From Pedobacter kyungheensis (GTDB lineage: Bacteria > Bacteroidota > Bacteroidia > Sphingobacteriales > Sphingobacteriaceae), in the NCBI RefSeq assembly GCF_000812965.1, contig NZ_JSYN01000042.1, positions 1 to 61,072 of the forward strand: DNA of 61,072 nt, in the 5' to 3' direction. A program made the position numbers and the translations under genes. How positions within the stretch are numbered: position 1 is the first letter of the stretch; every line of letters starts with the position of its first letter. The notes under the pieces are model-generated. The model saw nothing but the letters and a program-made list of their open reading frames with translations, was not told the DNA's origin and did not search any database. This document shows, piece by piece, positions 53,731-61,072 of this stretch.

Positions 53731-53954
53731 CAGAAGATAGTATCAAAACTACGTAAAAGCTTGCAAATTAAATGATTGCAAGCTTTTTTGTTTTACCGGA
53801 AAACCCAAAATATGCAATAAATCGCATAAAAAAAGTGAGTGATTCGGTGAGTAGTTTTACAGGTTGGTATACTCACTAAAAACGATGTAAGCTTCTGACT
53901 TACAGGAAGTTCAATCACTGAACGACTTGATACGATTAGACTGCAAGGCTAACT
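53731..53954. other. Left boundary of the integrated island
   Basis: The tRNA 3' end marks the likely att site. From here rightward the genes are mobile-element type (integrase, ORF6N, OLD nuclease, HEPN operon, IS21-like end). The leading bases contain a terminator hairpin and then GTGAGT/ACTCAC and TTCAATCACTGAA palindromes that may be recombinase arm sites. No second copy of the tRNA end was seen, so the right boundary is outside the window. Confidence 0.6.
53755..53789 (+). terminator. Terminator after tRNA-Lys
   Basis: AAAAGCTTGCAA and TTGCAAGCTTTT form a perfect 12-bp stem around ATTAAATGA, followed by more T. It ends the tRNA transcript and lies just inside the island boundary. Confidence 0.92.
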
Positions 53955-53957
53955 TTG
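53927..53957 (+). promoter_or_regulatory. Integrase promoter
   Basis: TTG at 53927-53929, a 20-bp spacer and TAACTTTG at 53950-53957, 21 bp before the integrase ATG: a full match to the Bacteroidota consensus. Confidence 0.82.
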
Positions 53958-53978
53958 TTAACTTTAAATCAGTCGATT

Positions 53979-55199
53979 ATGAAAACTAATTTCAGTCTGC
54001 TCTTCTACCTGAAGAAACCAAAAAACTATCTTAAAGGTGCTGTTCCTGTTTATTTAAGGATTACCGTTGACGGAAAACCTGTGGAAATGTCCGCCAGTAG
54101 AAAATGTGAACCGGAATTGTGGAACACCAAAGCGGGTCACATGATAGGCACAAAAGAAGATGCCAAAACCTTAAATTCCTATCTCGACAAAATGAAAGCG
54201 GGCGTTACTGCTGCCCATACTGCTTTATGCGTAGAAGATGCAGAGATATCCGCTGAAGGGGTTAAATGCAAGTATCTGGACAAGGCAGAAAAAGCACACA
54301 CCATTATGGAGGCCATTAAAATCCATAATAAAAACATGGCCGCACTTGTAGAAAAGGAAGATTATGCGGAAGGCACTTTGAGACGGTTTAAGGTGCTTGA
54401 AAAGCACGTTAAAGAATATCTTTTATTCAAATATCAAACAGGTGACCTCAACGTCCGAAATATAGACCATGAGTTTATTGATGGTTTCGATTTCTACCTG
54501 CACACCTCGAAGGATAATGATACCAATACCGCAAGTAAGCACCTTAAAAATCTCGGGAAAATCGTACGTATATGTCTTAGGAACAAATGGATCATCACTG
54601 ATCCCTTCTTTGGTTATAAGCTGAAATCAAAGCTTGTACAAAGGGAGTACCTTACTGCGGAAGAACTGCAAAACATTGCTGGCAAAAAATACAGTACCGC
54701 AAGACTTACACAAGTTCGGGACTTCTTCCTGTTTAGCTGTTACACGGGGCTGTCTTATGCCGATGTGCAAAAACTCAAACAAACTGACATACGTATAGGT
54801 ATTGACGGGGAAAAGTGGCTGTTTAGCTATCGCAAAAAAACAGGTACGCCTCTAGCTGTCCCGCTTATCCCAGTAGCCGCGGATATTCTGGAAAGGTATA
54901 AAGATCACCCTTTCTGTGTCAATCAGAACAGGGCGCTGCCGATTTCCAGCAATCAAAAAATGAACGAGTATCTGGTGGAGATTGCCGCCCTGTCGGGCAT
55001 CGTAAAAACACTGGGCAACCGGATCGCCAAGCGTACTTTTGCCACTACAGTTACCCTGCTGAACGGCGTACCTATTGAAAGCGTATCAAAAATGATGGGT
55101 CATACTAATATCCGCACCACCCAACTTTATGCAAAAATGCTGGATGAAAGGGTAAGCAGTGACATGGCACCTTTAAGACAAATATTCGCCTCAATTTAA
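53979..55199 (+). CDS. int: Tyrosine recombinase (integrase) of the island
   Basis: About 406 residues from the ATG at 53979 (MKTNFSLLFYLKKPK). An arm-binding N-terminal domain is followed by a SAM-like core-binding domain and the catalytic domain. The box-I region reads FSCYTGLSYADVQKL with Ser where most recombinases have Arg, as in CTnDOT integrase. The normally HxxR box reads RIAKRTFATT, so both His and Arg are replaced (Arg and Lys). The later GHTNIRTTQLYAKM keeps the His and nucleophile Tyr. It should integrate at the tRNA-Lys 3' end. The substitutions raise the question of activity. Confidence 0.9.
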   Translation: MKTNFSLLFYLKKPKNYLKGAVPVYLRITVDGKPVEMSASRKCEPELWNTKAGHMIGTKEDAKTLNSYLDKMKAGVTAAHTALCVEDAEISAEGVKCKYLDKAEKAHTIMEAIKIHNKNMAALVEKEDYAEGTLRRFKVLEKHVKEYLLFKYQTGDLNVRNIDHEFIDGFDFYLHTSKDNDTNTASKHLKNLGKIVRICLRNKWIITDPFFGYKLKSKLVQREYLTAEELQNIAGKKYSTARLTQVRDFFLFSCYTGLSYADVQKLKQTDIRIGIDGEKWLFSYRKKTGTPLAVPLIPVAADILERYKDHPFCVNQNRALPISSNQKMNEYLVEIAALSGIVKTLGNRIAKRTFATTVTLLNGVPIESVSKMMGHTNIRTTQLYAKMLDERVSSDMAPLRQIFASI

Positions 55200-55252
55200 T
55201 CATTTCGGTCGGCAGCTCATGTGCCGACCGCTTTTAAATACACGATAAAATA

Positions 55253-55789
55253 ATGGAAACAAAGATCAAAATTTCTGATGAACTGGTTATGAACCAGATT
55301 TATATAATAAGAGGACATAAAGTGATGTTGGATTCCGATCTAGCTGAACTATATGGAGTGGAAACCAAACAGCTAAAGCGGCAGGTAAAAAGGAATGTGG
55401 AACGTTTCCCCGAAGATTTCATGTTTGAGTTGAATACGGAGGAACAGAAAATCTTAAGGAGCCAATTTGGCACCTTAAGACACGGGGCGCACTCGAAATA
55501 TAACATCATGGCCTTTACCGAACAGGGCGTGGCAATGCTTTCCAGTGTGCTAAACAGTACAAGGGCTATTGAGGTAAATATCCAGATCATCCGCATTTTT
55601 ACCAAAATGCGCCATGTGCTGTCTGAGAATACAGAGATCAGGCTGGAAATTGAGAGGATTAAAGGAAAACTGGATAACCAAGACAAAAACATGGAGATTG
55701 TTTTCCGCTACTTAGACGAACTGCTGGAAAAACAGGAACGGCCAACGACGAAAAGGAAACGAATTGGGTTCAAACCCGACGAACTGTAG
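55253..55789 (+). CDS. ORF6N domain DNA-binding protein
   Basis: A 178-residue protein with an ORF6N domain at about residues 12-100 (IYIIRGHKVMLDSDLAELYG; LKRQVKRNVERFPEDFMFEL; MAFTEQGVAMLSSVLNS), a helical domain of phage and mobile-element proteins related to KilA-N. A coiled C-terminal part (IEVNIQIIRIFTKMRHVLSE; IRLEIERIKGKLDNQDKNME) follows. It lies 53 bp after the integrase gene on the same strand. Function is unknown; a DNA-binding role is inferred from the family. Confidence 0.88.
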   Translation: METKIKISDELVMNQIYIIRGHKVMLDSDLAELYGVETKQLKRQVKRNVERFPEDFMFELNTEEQKILRSQFGTLRHGAHSKYNIMAFTEQGVAMLSSVLNSTRAIEVNIQIIRIFTKMRHVLSENTEIRLEIERIKGKLDNQDKNMEIVFRYLDELLEKQERPTTKRKRIGFKPDEL

Positions 55790-56021
55790 TTTTCTGTTAC
55801 TGTCTTCTCCGTATATGCCCAAAGCGGGAACAGCAACGGCCAAGAGCGGAGCCGTTCCGCAGGCCGCAAATGAGCGGGGGATTATCAGTTTATAACGAAA
55901 TGAGTAAGAAATGTAGGTAGATGAATTAATTGCTGTGTTATTGAAATAATATAGTTAATTGGAAAGCAGGTTTTTATGTGTAATTTTATTCAACATAAAT
56001 TAAATACTATACCAACTCTAA

Positions 56022-58001
56022 ATGTACCTCTCAAGATTATACATAGAAAACTACCGGTCTATACAAAAAACAGATTTGAAATTTGAACGGGGAAAAAATG
56101 TAATTGTTGGCAGAAACAATAGTGGAAAAAGTAACATACTGAAGGCTATTGATTTGGTTTTAGGCGAATACTCACCTACTTATTCTAAGTCTGACAATAT
56201 TTCTGAAAATGATTTTTATGGTCAACTAAATAAACCCATTTTTATTTGGTGCGAAATACAGAGAGAAAATAACAATGGAGTGCTAGAAAGCATTAATTAT
56301 ACCGAAGTATTGAAATCAACGTTCTTTCGAATGTACCATGATAAGGAACAATCAGATCAGTTGAGAGTCAAAATAACTGATTTTGCGAAAGGTGAAAAAT
56401 TAGCTTTGTTCAAATTTACCACTGAAGCTGGCCAGGCGGAAATTGACGGGGGCGGATATTTTAAAAAATGGATTGGCGGAAAAACATACTGCAAAGGCTG
56501 GGGTTTTGAACAGGAATTTGTAGATAAGGAAAATTTCGCACTGGCATTTTTGGCGTATAAGACAAAAGAAGATGTTCTTAAAAAAGAACTAGTATTCCTA
56601 TATCGTGAAAACCGAAATAGTGATTGGATAATAGGATTTAATTGCAACCTTCGAAACTGCATTATTCAGAGTGCGATCATTCCAGCCTTCAGAGACCCAA
56701 AGGATCAGCTTAGAATCAGTTCGTATTCTTGGTTTGGAAAATTATTAAAAGCCTACGTAAAGACCGATAGTGTAGAATTAAATGCTGCTTTCGATTCAGT
56801 GAAAGATGCTTCAGATGGATTGTTCCGGCAACTAAAAGACAAAATTTCAGAAAAGGAGATAGAAATTGCCTTTCCAAACACGTCAATATCCTTTCAGTTC
56901 AATCCAAATTCAAAACAAGATATCCATAAAAGTACCTTAATATATGTAAATGATGGCTTTGATAGTGAACTTAAAGATAAAGGTGCAGGTATACAAAGCG
57001 CTGTGACCATTAGTTTATATGATTTTTATGTTAGAAATATCGTACATACTGGAAGCTCCCTTCTCGCTGTTGAGGAACCTGAATTATATCTTCACCCACA
57101 TGGTCGACGGGTGATCTCCAATAGGCTTTCACGATTCGTAGATGGAGGAAAAAATCAAGTCATCCTTACAACACATACTTCAGAGTTTTTATCAAACATA
57201 TATGAATCGCAAAATATAATCTGTGTCCAGAAAATAAATACTTCAACTACTGCCAAGAACATCTATTTTAATACACCAAAACGTAAACAAATTTTAATTA
57301 AGAAGCAGAATGCTGAACTATTTTTCGCTGATTCTGTTATCTTAACTGAAGGTGCAGACAAATATTTTATAGAGGAGGCTGCACGTTGTTTTGCGAGAAG
57401 TAATAAATTTCTGACTGAAGATTATGAAATTGTTTCAATAAGTGAAGATTGGATAAATGATTTCAATATCTCTATAATTAACTGTGGTGGTAAACATGAG
57501 TTATGGAAATATGCTGAAATCCTTAACGAGCTAGAGATAAAATTTATTACCACCGCTGATTTTGACTTTTTACGGGATGGTCTGAATGAATATTTTACCA
57601 ACTTAAAATTTGAAAAAAAACATTCTGATAAGCTTAATAAGCTAAAATCAAAAATAAATAGCAAATCCAAATATAAATCAATTGAACAGATTGAAGGGGA
57701 AGATCTTATCAAAGAAGTTTCGGACTTCCTAATCGAATGCCGTGATCAGAATTTATTCATCTTTACTGGAGAGCTTGAGAACTTCTATATTATTAAGCCT
57801 ACCTATGATAAAGAAGGCGGAGTAATTGAAACTTTAGGCAAACTTATAGAAGAGCAACGACCAATCTCTGACTATGTTGACTTGAGTGAATATTATTCCC
57901 TATTTTTTAATTTTCTAAGTTTAACTCAGAACCTAAAGGAATTCGTTGAAGCGGAACCGGCTAAGATGGTGGCTTATGCGCAAACAGAAAAACAACTCTA
58001 A
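56022..58001 (+). CDS. OLD-family ATP-dependent endonuclease
   Basis: A 659-residue protein. Walker A is GRNNSGKSN (residues 30-38) after MYLSRLYIENYRSIQK; Walker B is LLAVEEPELYLHPHGRRV (about 348-365), with signature-type KDKGAGIQSAVTI before it. A TOPRIM nuclease domain follows (AELFFADSVILTEGADKYFI; the later acidic TTADFDFLRDG). This is the overcoming-lysogenization-defect arrangement. No UvrD-like helicase follows, so it is not a Gabija operon, and no reverse transcriptase is near. A stand-alone class 1 OLD nuclease on a mobile island may serve phage defence; that role is inferred. Confidence 0.88.
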   Translation: MYLSRLYIENYRSIQKTDLKFERGKNVIVGRNNSGKSNILKAIDLVLGEYSPTYSKSDNISENDFYGQLNKPIFIWCEIQRENNNGVLESINYTEVLKSTFFRMYHDKEQSDQLRVKITDFAKGEKLALFKFTTEAGQAEIDGGGYFKKWIGGKTYCKGWGFEQEFVDKENFALAFLAYKTKEDVLKKELVFLYRENRNSDWIIGFNCNLRNCIIQSAIIPAFRDPKDQLRISSYSWFGKLLKAYVKTDSVELNAAFDSVKDASDGLFRQLKDKISEKEIEIAFPNTSISFQFNPNSKQDIHKSTLIYVNDGFDSELKDKGAGIQSAVTISLYDFYVRNIVHTGSSLLAVEEPELYLHPHGRRVISNRLSRFVDGGKNQVILTTHTSEFLSNIYESQNIICVQKINTSTTAKNIYFNTPKRKQILIKKQNAELFFADSVILTEGADKYFIEEAARCFARSNKFLTEDYEIVSISEDWINDFNISIINCGGKHELWKYAEILNELEIKFITTADFDFLRDGLNEYFTNLKFEKKHSDKLNKLKSKINSKSKYKSIEQIEGEDLIKEVSDFLIECRDQNLFIFTGELENFYIIKPTYDKEGGVIETLGKLIEEQRPISDYVDLSEYYSLFFNFLSLTQNLKEFVEAEPAKMVAYAQTEKQL

Positions 58002-58199
58002 AAGCTTTACTATCTATATATTTCCAATAGGCACTGGAATATTGACATGATATCATTACGCTCGCTTTCTAAATGAATAAAACCAATACAACTCACTATT
58101 GCTAATTACTTATTGCTGTTAAAAAGCAATTTTCCATATTCATCATTTCATCTACTAATTAATCATTTTAGAAATTATAGCAATAGTAGCAACAATATG
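58002..58199. other. Gap between OLD and the minus-strand operon
   Basis: 198 bp of AT-rich sequence between converging genes. I see no gene and no strong terminator. Confidence 0.5.
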
Positions 58200-58478
58200 C
58201 TATTTATTTAATTCAATTTTTTTTGTGGTAAATACATAACATAGGTTCAGCAGTTCCACCAATTGATTATAAAAAAATAACATATCTGTTAGTTCCTCGC
58301 CTTCAGGAGATTCAGCAGCGAAATGAATCCACCCCTCGTATAACTTCCAAAGCTTAGTACGGGATTCGTGAATCGGATGGTTCACGAAAAAATAAGTAAT
58401 TGACGGCACAGGATTATCAAGATCTTCATCGGAAATATCAACAGGTTGATAATTTAAAGCCTTTAAAATTTCTTCCAT
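58200..58478 (-). CDS. Hypothetical protein, third gene of HEPN operon
   Basis: A 92-residue acidic protein (MEEILKALNYQPVDISDEDL; LWKLYEGWIHFAAESPEGEE) with no signal and no recognised family. The middle and C-terminus are helical (MLFFYNQLVELLNLCYVFTT). It starts six bases after the stop codon of the 432-residue gene on the same strand, so the two are co-transcribed and may act together. Small acidic partners of this kind can be antitoxins or adaptors, but nothing in the sequence proves it. Confidence 0.65.
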   Translation of the reverse strand: MEEILKALNYQPVDISDEDLDNPVPSITYFFVNHPIHESRTKLWKLYEGWIHFAAESPEGEELTDMLFFYNQLVELLNLCYVFTTKKIELNK

Positions 58479-58484
58479 AACATT

Positions 58485-59771
58485 CTATTTATTGATGAAA
58501 CGATATACCATTCTTAATTGATCTACAAAATCTTTAAAATCACCGTCGTAGTGTTTTTTTAGTACTAAGAGTTGAAATTGGCTTTGCTGAAAATAACTGA
58601 GTAGTTGGCTATCATTAACAGAGTTCAACAGCACATATTTTCTCGGGCTGTGGCTCAGCATAGCAAAAAAAGCGGTATTGAAGTAATATTGTAGCGGATG
58701 TATTTTTCCTTCAAGCATTAATCGAAGCTCCAGTTTATAATAATCACCCATGTCTTTCCATAGAAAATAGATTTCTGGTGTTTCATTATTAAAGGCGCAT
58801 GGCGTCATATACGATCTTCTTGGCTTGCCTTTTACATTACGCATTCCATATGTATAACTGTAGTGTGTGTACAACCTTCCTGAAAGTAAAGGAAGCGCCT
58901 TTTGCCAGAGCTCAAAAAGCTGATTGAAATTATTTTGGTTCTGGTTCTGTTTTTCAGCAAGCTTATGAGCGTCTTCTTTATATTCCGGGTTAGCAACTAA
59001 GGCTATCTTTTTCATATCGATGCAAATCTCAACAAGGTTTTGTTGTTCGTCTGAAAGATCCATTTCAGAAAGTTGCATTTCATTAAGCACGTATGTCGTA
59101 AAGCTTCTTACCTCGGTTTTAGCCTTGTTCAAAATCCCTATATAAGGAATTAAAAAGGGATAATGATTTGTTCGGAACCTTTCATTGTTGTTATCTGCCA
59201 AACAGAAACCCAACACTGTGTGTGTTTCTCTAGGTGGCAGTTCCTGAATTGAAGGAACTGCCTTCCGTAGTTCCGATTTCTTCGCAGATACTGTGGGGAG
59301 TTGTTTTCCAGGTTTATATAGGCCTTTATACCTCACTTTTGACGACACATGTAAATTATCCTTCGACTTATGGATCATCAGATATTTAGATACCCCTGTT
59401 TCCTGATCAAAGAATCCCGGCCAATAATTGTCCTCGAAATCATATTCAGTGCGGTAGTACATCAGTTGGTTAAGCGCAAAATAAGCGTATCGGCTCAAAT
59501 AATTTTCATAGGTATCGACGCTGCAACTCACCAATAGTTCGGAGATGGTTACCTTAATGTAAACCATTTCTTCTAGCTCTTTGTCCAGAATTACACCTAT
59601 TACAAGCAGTTCATTGCTGAAAGATATCTTCCTGATTTTAATGGGGAAATAACCTCTTTTAGGTTTTCTGATCTCAGAATATTGGTTCAGTGTATTTTCT
59701 GTAAGTATTCTTGTATTTGGCGTAAAAGGCAAACGAAAGAAGTTCGTCGATGGAATATTTTTATTCAGCAT
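58485..59771 (-). CDS. Hypothetical 428-residue protein, second gene of HEPN operon
   Basis: About 428 residues from the ATG at 59771 (MLNKNIPSTNFFRLPFTPNT); the frame is open four codons further to a GTG whose AGGAGG sequence serves as ribosome-binding site for the ATG. It is soluble and strongly polar, with no signal peptide. The body mixes strands (YFPIKIRKISFSNELLVIGV) and helices, and holds a Gln/Asn-rich stretch (KQNQNQNNFNQLF) near residue 280. I do not recognise a family. It overlaps the HEPN-like gene by 11 bases, showing tight coupling. Confidence 0.72.
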   Translation of the reverse strand: MLNKNIPSTNFFRLPFTPNTRILTENTLNQYSEIRKPKRGYFPIKIRKISFSNELLVIGVILDKELEEMVYIKVTISELLVSCSVDTYENYLSRYAYFALNQLMYYRTEYDFEDNYWPGFFDQETGVSKYLMIHKSKDNLHVSSKVRYKGLYKPGKQLPTVSAKKSELRKAVPSIQELPPRETHTVLGFCLADNNNERFRTNHYPFLIPYIGILNKAKTEVRSFTTYVLNEMQLSEMDLSDEQQNLVEICIDMKKIALVANPEYKEDAHKLAEKQNQNQNNFNQLFELWQKALPLLSGRLYTHYSYTYGMRNVKGKPRRSYMTPCAFNNETPEIYFLWKDMGDYYKLELRLMLEGKIHPLQYYFNTAFFAMLSHSPRKYVLLNSVNDSQLLSYFQQSQFQLLVLKKHYDGDFKDFVDQLRMVYRFINK

Positions 59772-60660
59772 GCCCCTCCTCACTTTCTTTTTTTAATTGT
59801 GTGTAGGATTCTGCAAATATTGCAAGAGACTTTATCTTTTCACCGCACATAATTTCAGTAAGCTTTAAAAAGGTGGAAACACGGGTGAATATTTGCTCCG
59901 CATCCGCTTGTTCAACCTTAAAATCATCTTTGTAACGTGCAGCAGAATAACTTCTTACCATAATATCAAAGAGCCTTTTATCCTCTTCACTGCCCGATAA
60001 GAATAGCCTTGATGGTGCCGGAGAAAAGCTATCGCACAACCGAAGCTGTCTATATAGGTTGTGTATATCAGAACGGTAAGCCAGATGAACCCTTATCAAA
60101 GCAATACAGCATTGTTCTACAACCTGATGTGCCATGAATGCACTTAGATTGTAATGTAGGTTCGTCAGGCATTCTTTTGCACTTTTTAAAAATCCTGTTG
60201 CCAATGGAAAGCGGTGATTATAATGTTTTTGGGCTTTTACCGCTCCCTGTGTAGGTATCAAACTTGTAGTCTGGAAGGGTTGTACCATACCATCCCGACT
60301 ATAGAGAATTTTACCATTGTTATAAATGGTGATGAAAAACCTGTTATTGGCCTTTATTGCCTCTGCAATGGTTTGTTGCCCATGAGCCAATATGGTGATC
60401 TTGCCGAAAGGATAGTGATTATTGGCAAAGTCCTGCACCTCGTGTTCAATTCTGGTAACGCTTTCGGTGACCATCAACAAAAAATAATGATAGTTTTCTA
60501 TATTGTGGTTCTCTACAAAACAACCGTTATTGACTTTTAAATCAATATTTTTGCCAAAGCTATAGATTTGCTCGGGCGTAAATTTTTGAACCAGCTCTTT
60601 GATAAAAGCCGAAAAGTTTTCTTTCTGGAACTGACCAGATTGCGAGAATTGTGTTTCCAT
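59761..60660 (-). CDS. HEPN-like protein, first gene of operon
   Basis: About 299 residues from the ATG at 60660 (METQFSQSGQFQKENFSAFI); the frame is open ten codons further. The N-terminal half (about 1-135, YFLLMVTESVTRIEHEVQDF; KITILAHGQQTIAEAIKANN) has the look of a degenerate nucleotidyltransferase (MNT-like) fold. The C-terminal half (about 155-290) is HEPN-like: TGFLKSAKECLTNLHYNLSA, MAHQVVEQCCIALIRVHLAY and RSDIHNLYRQL. MNT and HEPN normally come as two genes of a toxin/antitoxin pair; here both are in one chain. Similar proteins are scattered through Bacteroidota mobile elements. Function is unknown. Confidence 0.72.
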   Translation of the reverse strand: METQFSQSGQFQKENFSAFIKELVQKFTPEQIYSFGKNIDLKVNNGCFVENHNIENYHYFLLMVTESVTRIEHEVQDFANNHYPFGKITILAHGQQTIAEAIKANNRFFITIYNNGKILYSRDGMVQPFQTTSLIPTQGAVKAQKHYNHRFPLATGFLKSAKECLTNLHYNLSAFMAHQVVEQCCIALIRVHLAYRSDIHNLYRQLRLCDSFSPAPSRLFLSGSEEDKRLFDIMVRSYSAARYKDDFKVEQADAEQIFTRVSTFLKLTEIMCGEKIKSLAIFAESYTQLKKESEEGHAE

Positions 60661-60670
60661 AATCGTGACA

Positions 60671-60713
60671 TTTTTGATTTCTGAGATCAAAAATGCGGTA
60701 CGGCAATGCCGTA
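60671..60713. promoter_or_regulatory. Two palindromes in the divergent promoter region
   Basis: TTTTTGAT at 60671-60678 pairs with 60686-60693, and TACGGCA-A-TGCCGTA occupies 60699-60713. They lie between the HEPN operon and the XRE gene, so either could be the XRE operator. Confidence 0.55.
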
Positions 60714-60776
60714 ACCTACCAATTAAAGTGGTACCTTACCACAATACATTGGTTCATTACTATCTTGGGAATTTAT

Positions 60777-60784
60777 TATATTTG
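60777..60784 (+). promoter_or_regulatory. -7 element of the XRE gene
   Basis: TATATTTG, a perfect match ending four bases before the ATG at 60789, suggesting a leaderless transcript. Confidence 0.55.
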
Positions 60785-60788
60785 CTTT

Positions 60789-60920
60789 ATGGAAACGCCT
60801 ACAAAATCTAACAAAGTACACATCGGCAGAAAGATCAGCCGTATCAGGGAAATACGTGGTATCAAGCAGGATTATCTTGCTGTCGAATTAGGCGTAAGCC
60901 AACAGTGTGTATTTCGGTGA
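60789..60920 (+). pseudogene. XRE-family regulator, truncated by insertion
   Basis: Forty-three codons (METPTKSNKVHIGRKISRIR, then EIRGIKQDYLAVELGVSQQ) give the first helices of an XRE/Cro helix-turn-helix. Intact relatives continue GVSQQTVSRIE; here the frame turns to CVFR and stops where the IS21-like sequence begins (60906). The gene is divergent from the HEPN operon and was probably its regulator, so the operon may now be deregulated. Confidence 0.75.
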
Positions 60921-61072
60921 AAGTGACCCCTCTGTTTCGGGCCAAACTGGCCACCAATTTGATTACCGGATGATGCACATCTAAGTTCCTTTCCCTCTGA
61001 ACAAATATACACTTCGGATCCAAATCCATTTTCCTCAGGACTTTTCGGTTTAATCCATCTTACTGCCGGATT
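60906..61072 (-). mobile_element. IS21-like insertion sequence, end only
   Basis: Beginning TGTGTATTTCGG, this has two tandem terminal motifs, TTTCGGTGAAAGTGACC and TTTCGGGCCAAACTGGCC, like the repeated ends of IS21-family elements; on the minus strand it reads GGTGGCCAGTTTGGCC then GGGGTCACTTTCACCG, which resembles right ends of Bacteroidota IS21 elements. It interrupts the XRE gene. Transposase genes would be beyond the window edge; a minus-strand frame is open to the edge but I cannot identify it. Confidence 0.55.

Noticed and set aside
55790..56021. Retron non-coding RNA before the OLD gene
   Set aside because: No reverse transcriptase is present and no msr/msd-like fold is evident; the 232 bp hold only short GC-rich palindromes.
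56022..58001. Gabija (GajAB) system
   Set aside because: No UvrD-like GajB follows; the next genes are on the other strand and unrelated.

Overview
The window looks like chromosome from a Bacteroidota bacterium of the family Sphingobacteriaceae, most likely a Pedobacter-type organism. The reasons are an ECF sigma/FecR/SusC/SusD cassette, TAnnTTTG promoter elements before the tRNA, SRP RNA and several genes, a 59-residue histone H1-like protein, ORF6N and DUF3667 proteins, and AT-rich spacers with short palindromic repeats. The genus is inferred from protein style, not proven.

Layout. 1-267: a nested 21/63/126-bp tandem repeat. 294-7125: chromate transporter, TPR protein, EtfB/EtfA, bifunctional nuclease, nucleoside transporter, DUF3667 membrane protein. 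7292-13955 (minus strand): citrate synthase, a DUF3347 lipoprotein, two small outer-membrane barrels, MiaA overlapped by a homing-endonuclease-like protein, a small unknown, and an MBL hydrolase. 14082-21123 (minus): SusD, SusC, FecR and ECF sigma, with a plus-strand candidate antisense RNA in the susC leader and a second related RNA upstream of sigma. 21804-23779: a LacI regulator with its own operator, and an AraC regulator. 23953-27108: a TonB receptor and HmuY-like lipoprotein (probable heme uptake). 27503-31687: histone-like protein, heme oxygenase, response regulator, bacteriophytochrome and a single-domain response regulator. 31684-42026: MscS channel, STAS protein, esterase, GT4-toroid fusion, GH130 phosphorylase, histidine kinase, phosphoesterase and DUF763, then a region with three REP-like elements and a duplicated 3' end of the DUF763 gene. 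42891-53474: GltD/GltB, SRP RNA, transaldolase, GmhB phosphatase, a FucP-type sugar transporter under a LacI-type operator, and a formylglycine-generating enzyme.

53658-61072: tRNA-Lys(TTT) followed at once by a tyrosine-recombinase gene, marking the left edge of an integrated island. Its cargo in view is ORF6N, a solitary OLD-family nuclease, and a three-gene minus-strand operon (HEPN-like protein plus two unknowns) divergent from an XRE regulator that is cut by an IS21-like end. The right end of the island lies outside the window.

How parts fit: sigma/FecR/SusC form the usual trans-envelope relay that switches on SusCD; the two RNAs probably oppose it. The LacI protein probably controls both itself and the FucP transporter 30 kb away through identical CAAACGTTTG boxes. 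The heme receptor, HmuY and heme oxygenase can supply biliverdin to the phytochrome. The strongest candidates for undescribed biology are the paired RNAs and the HEPN three-gene operon.
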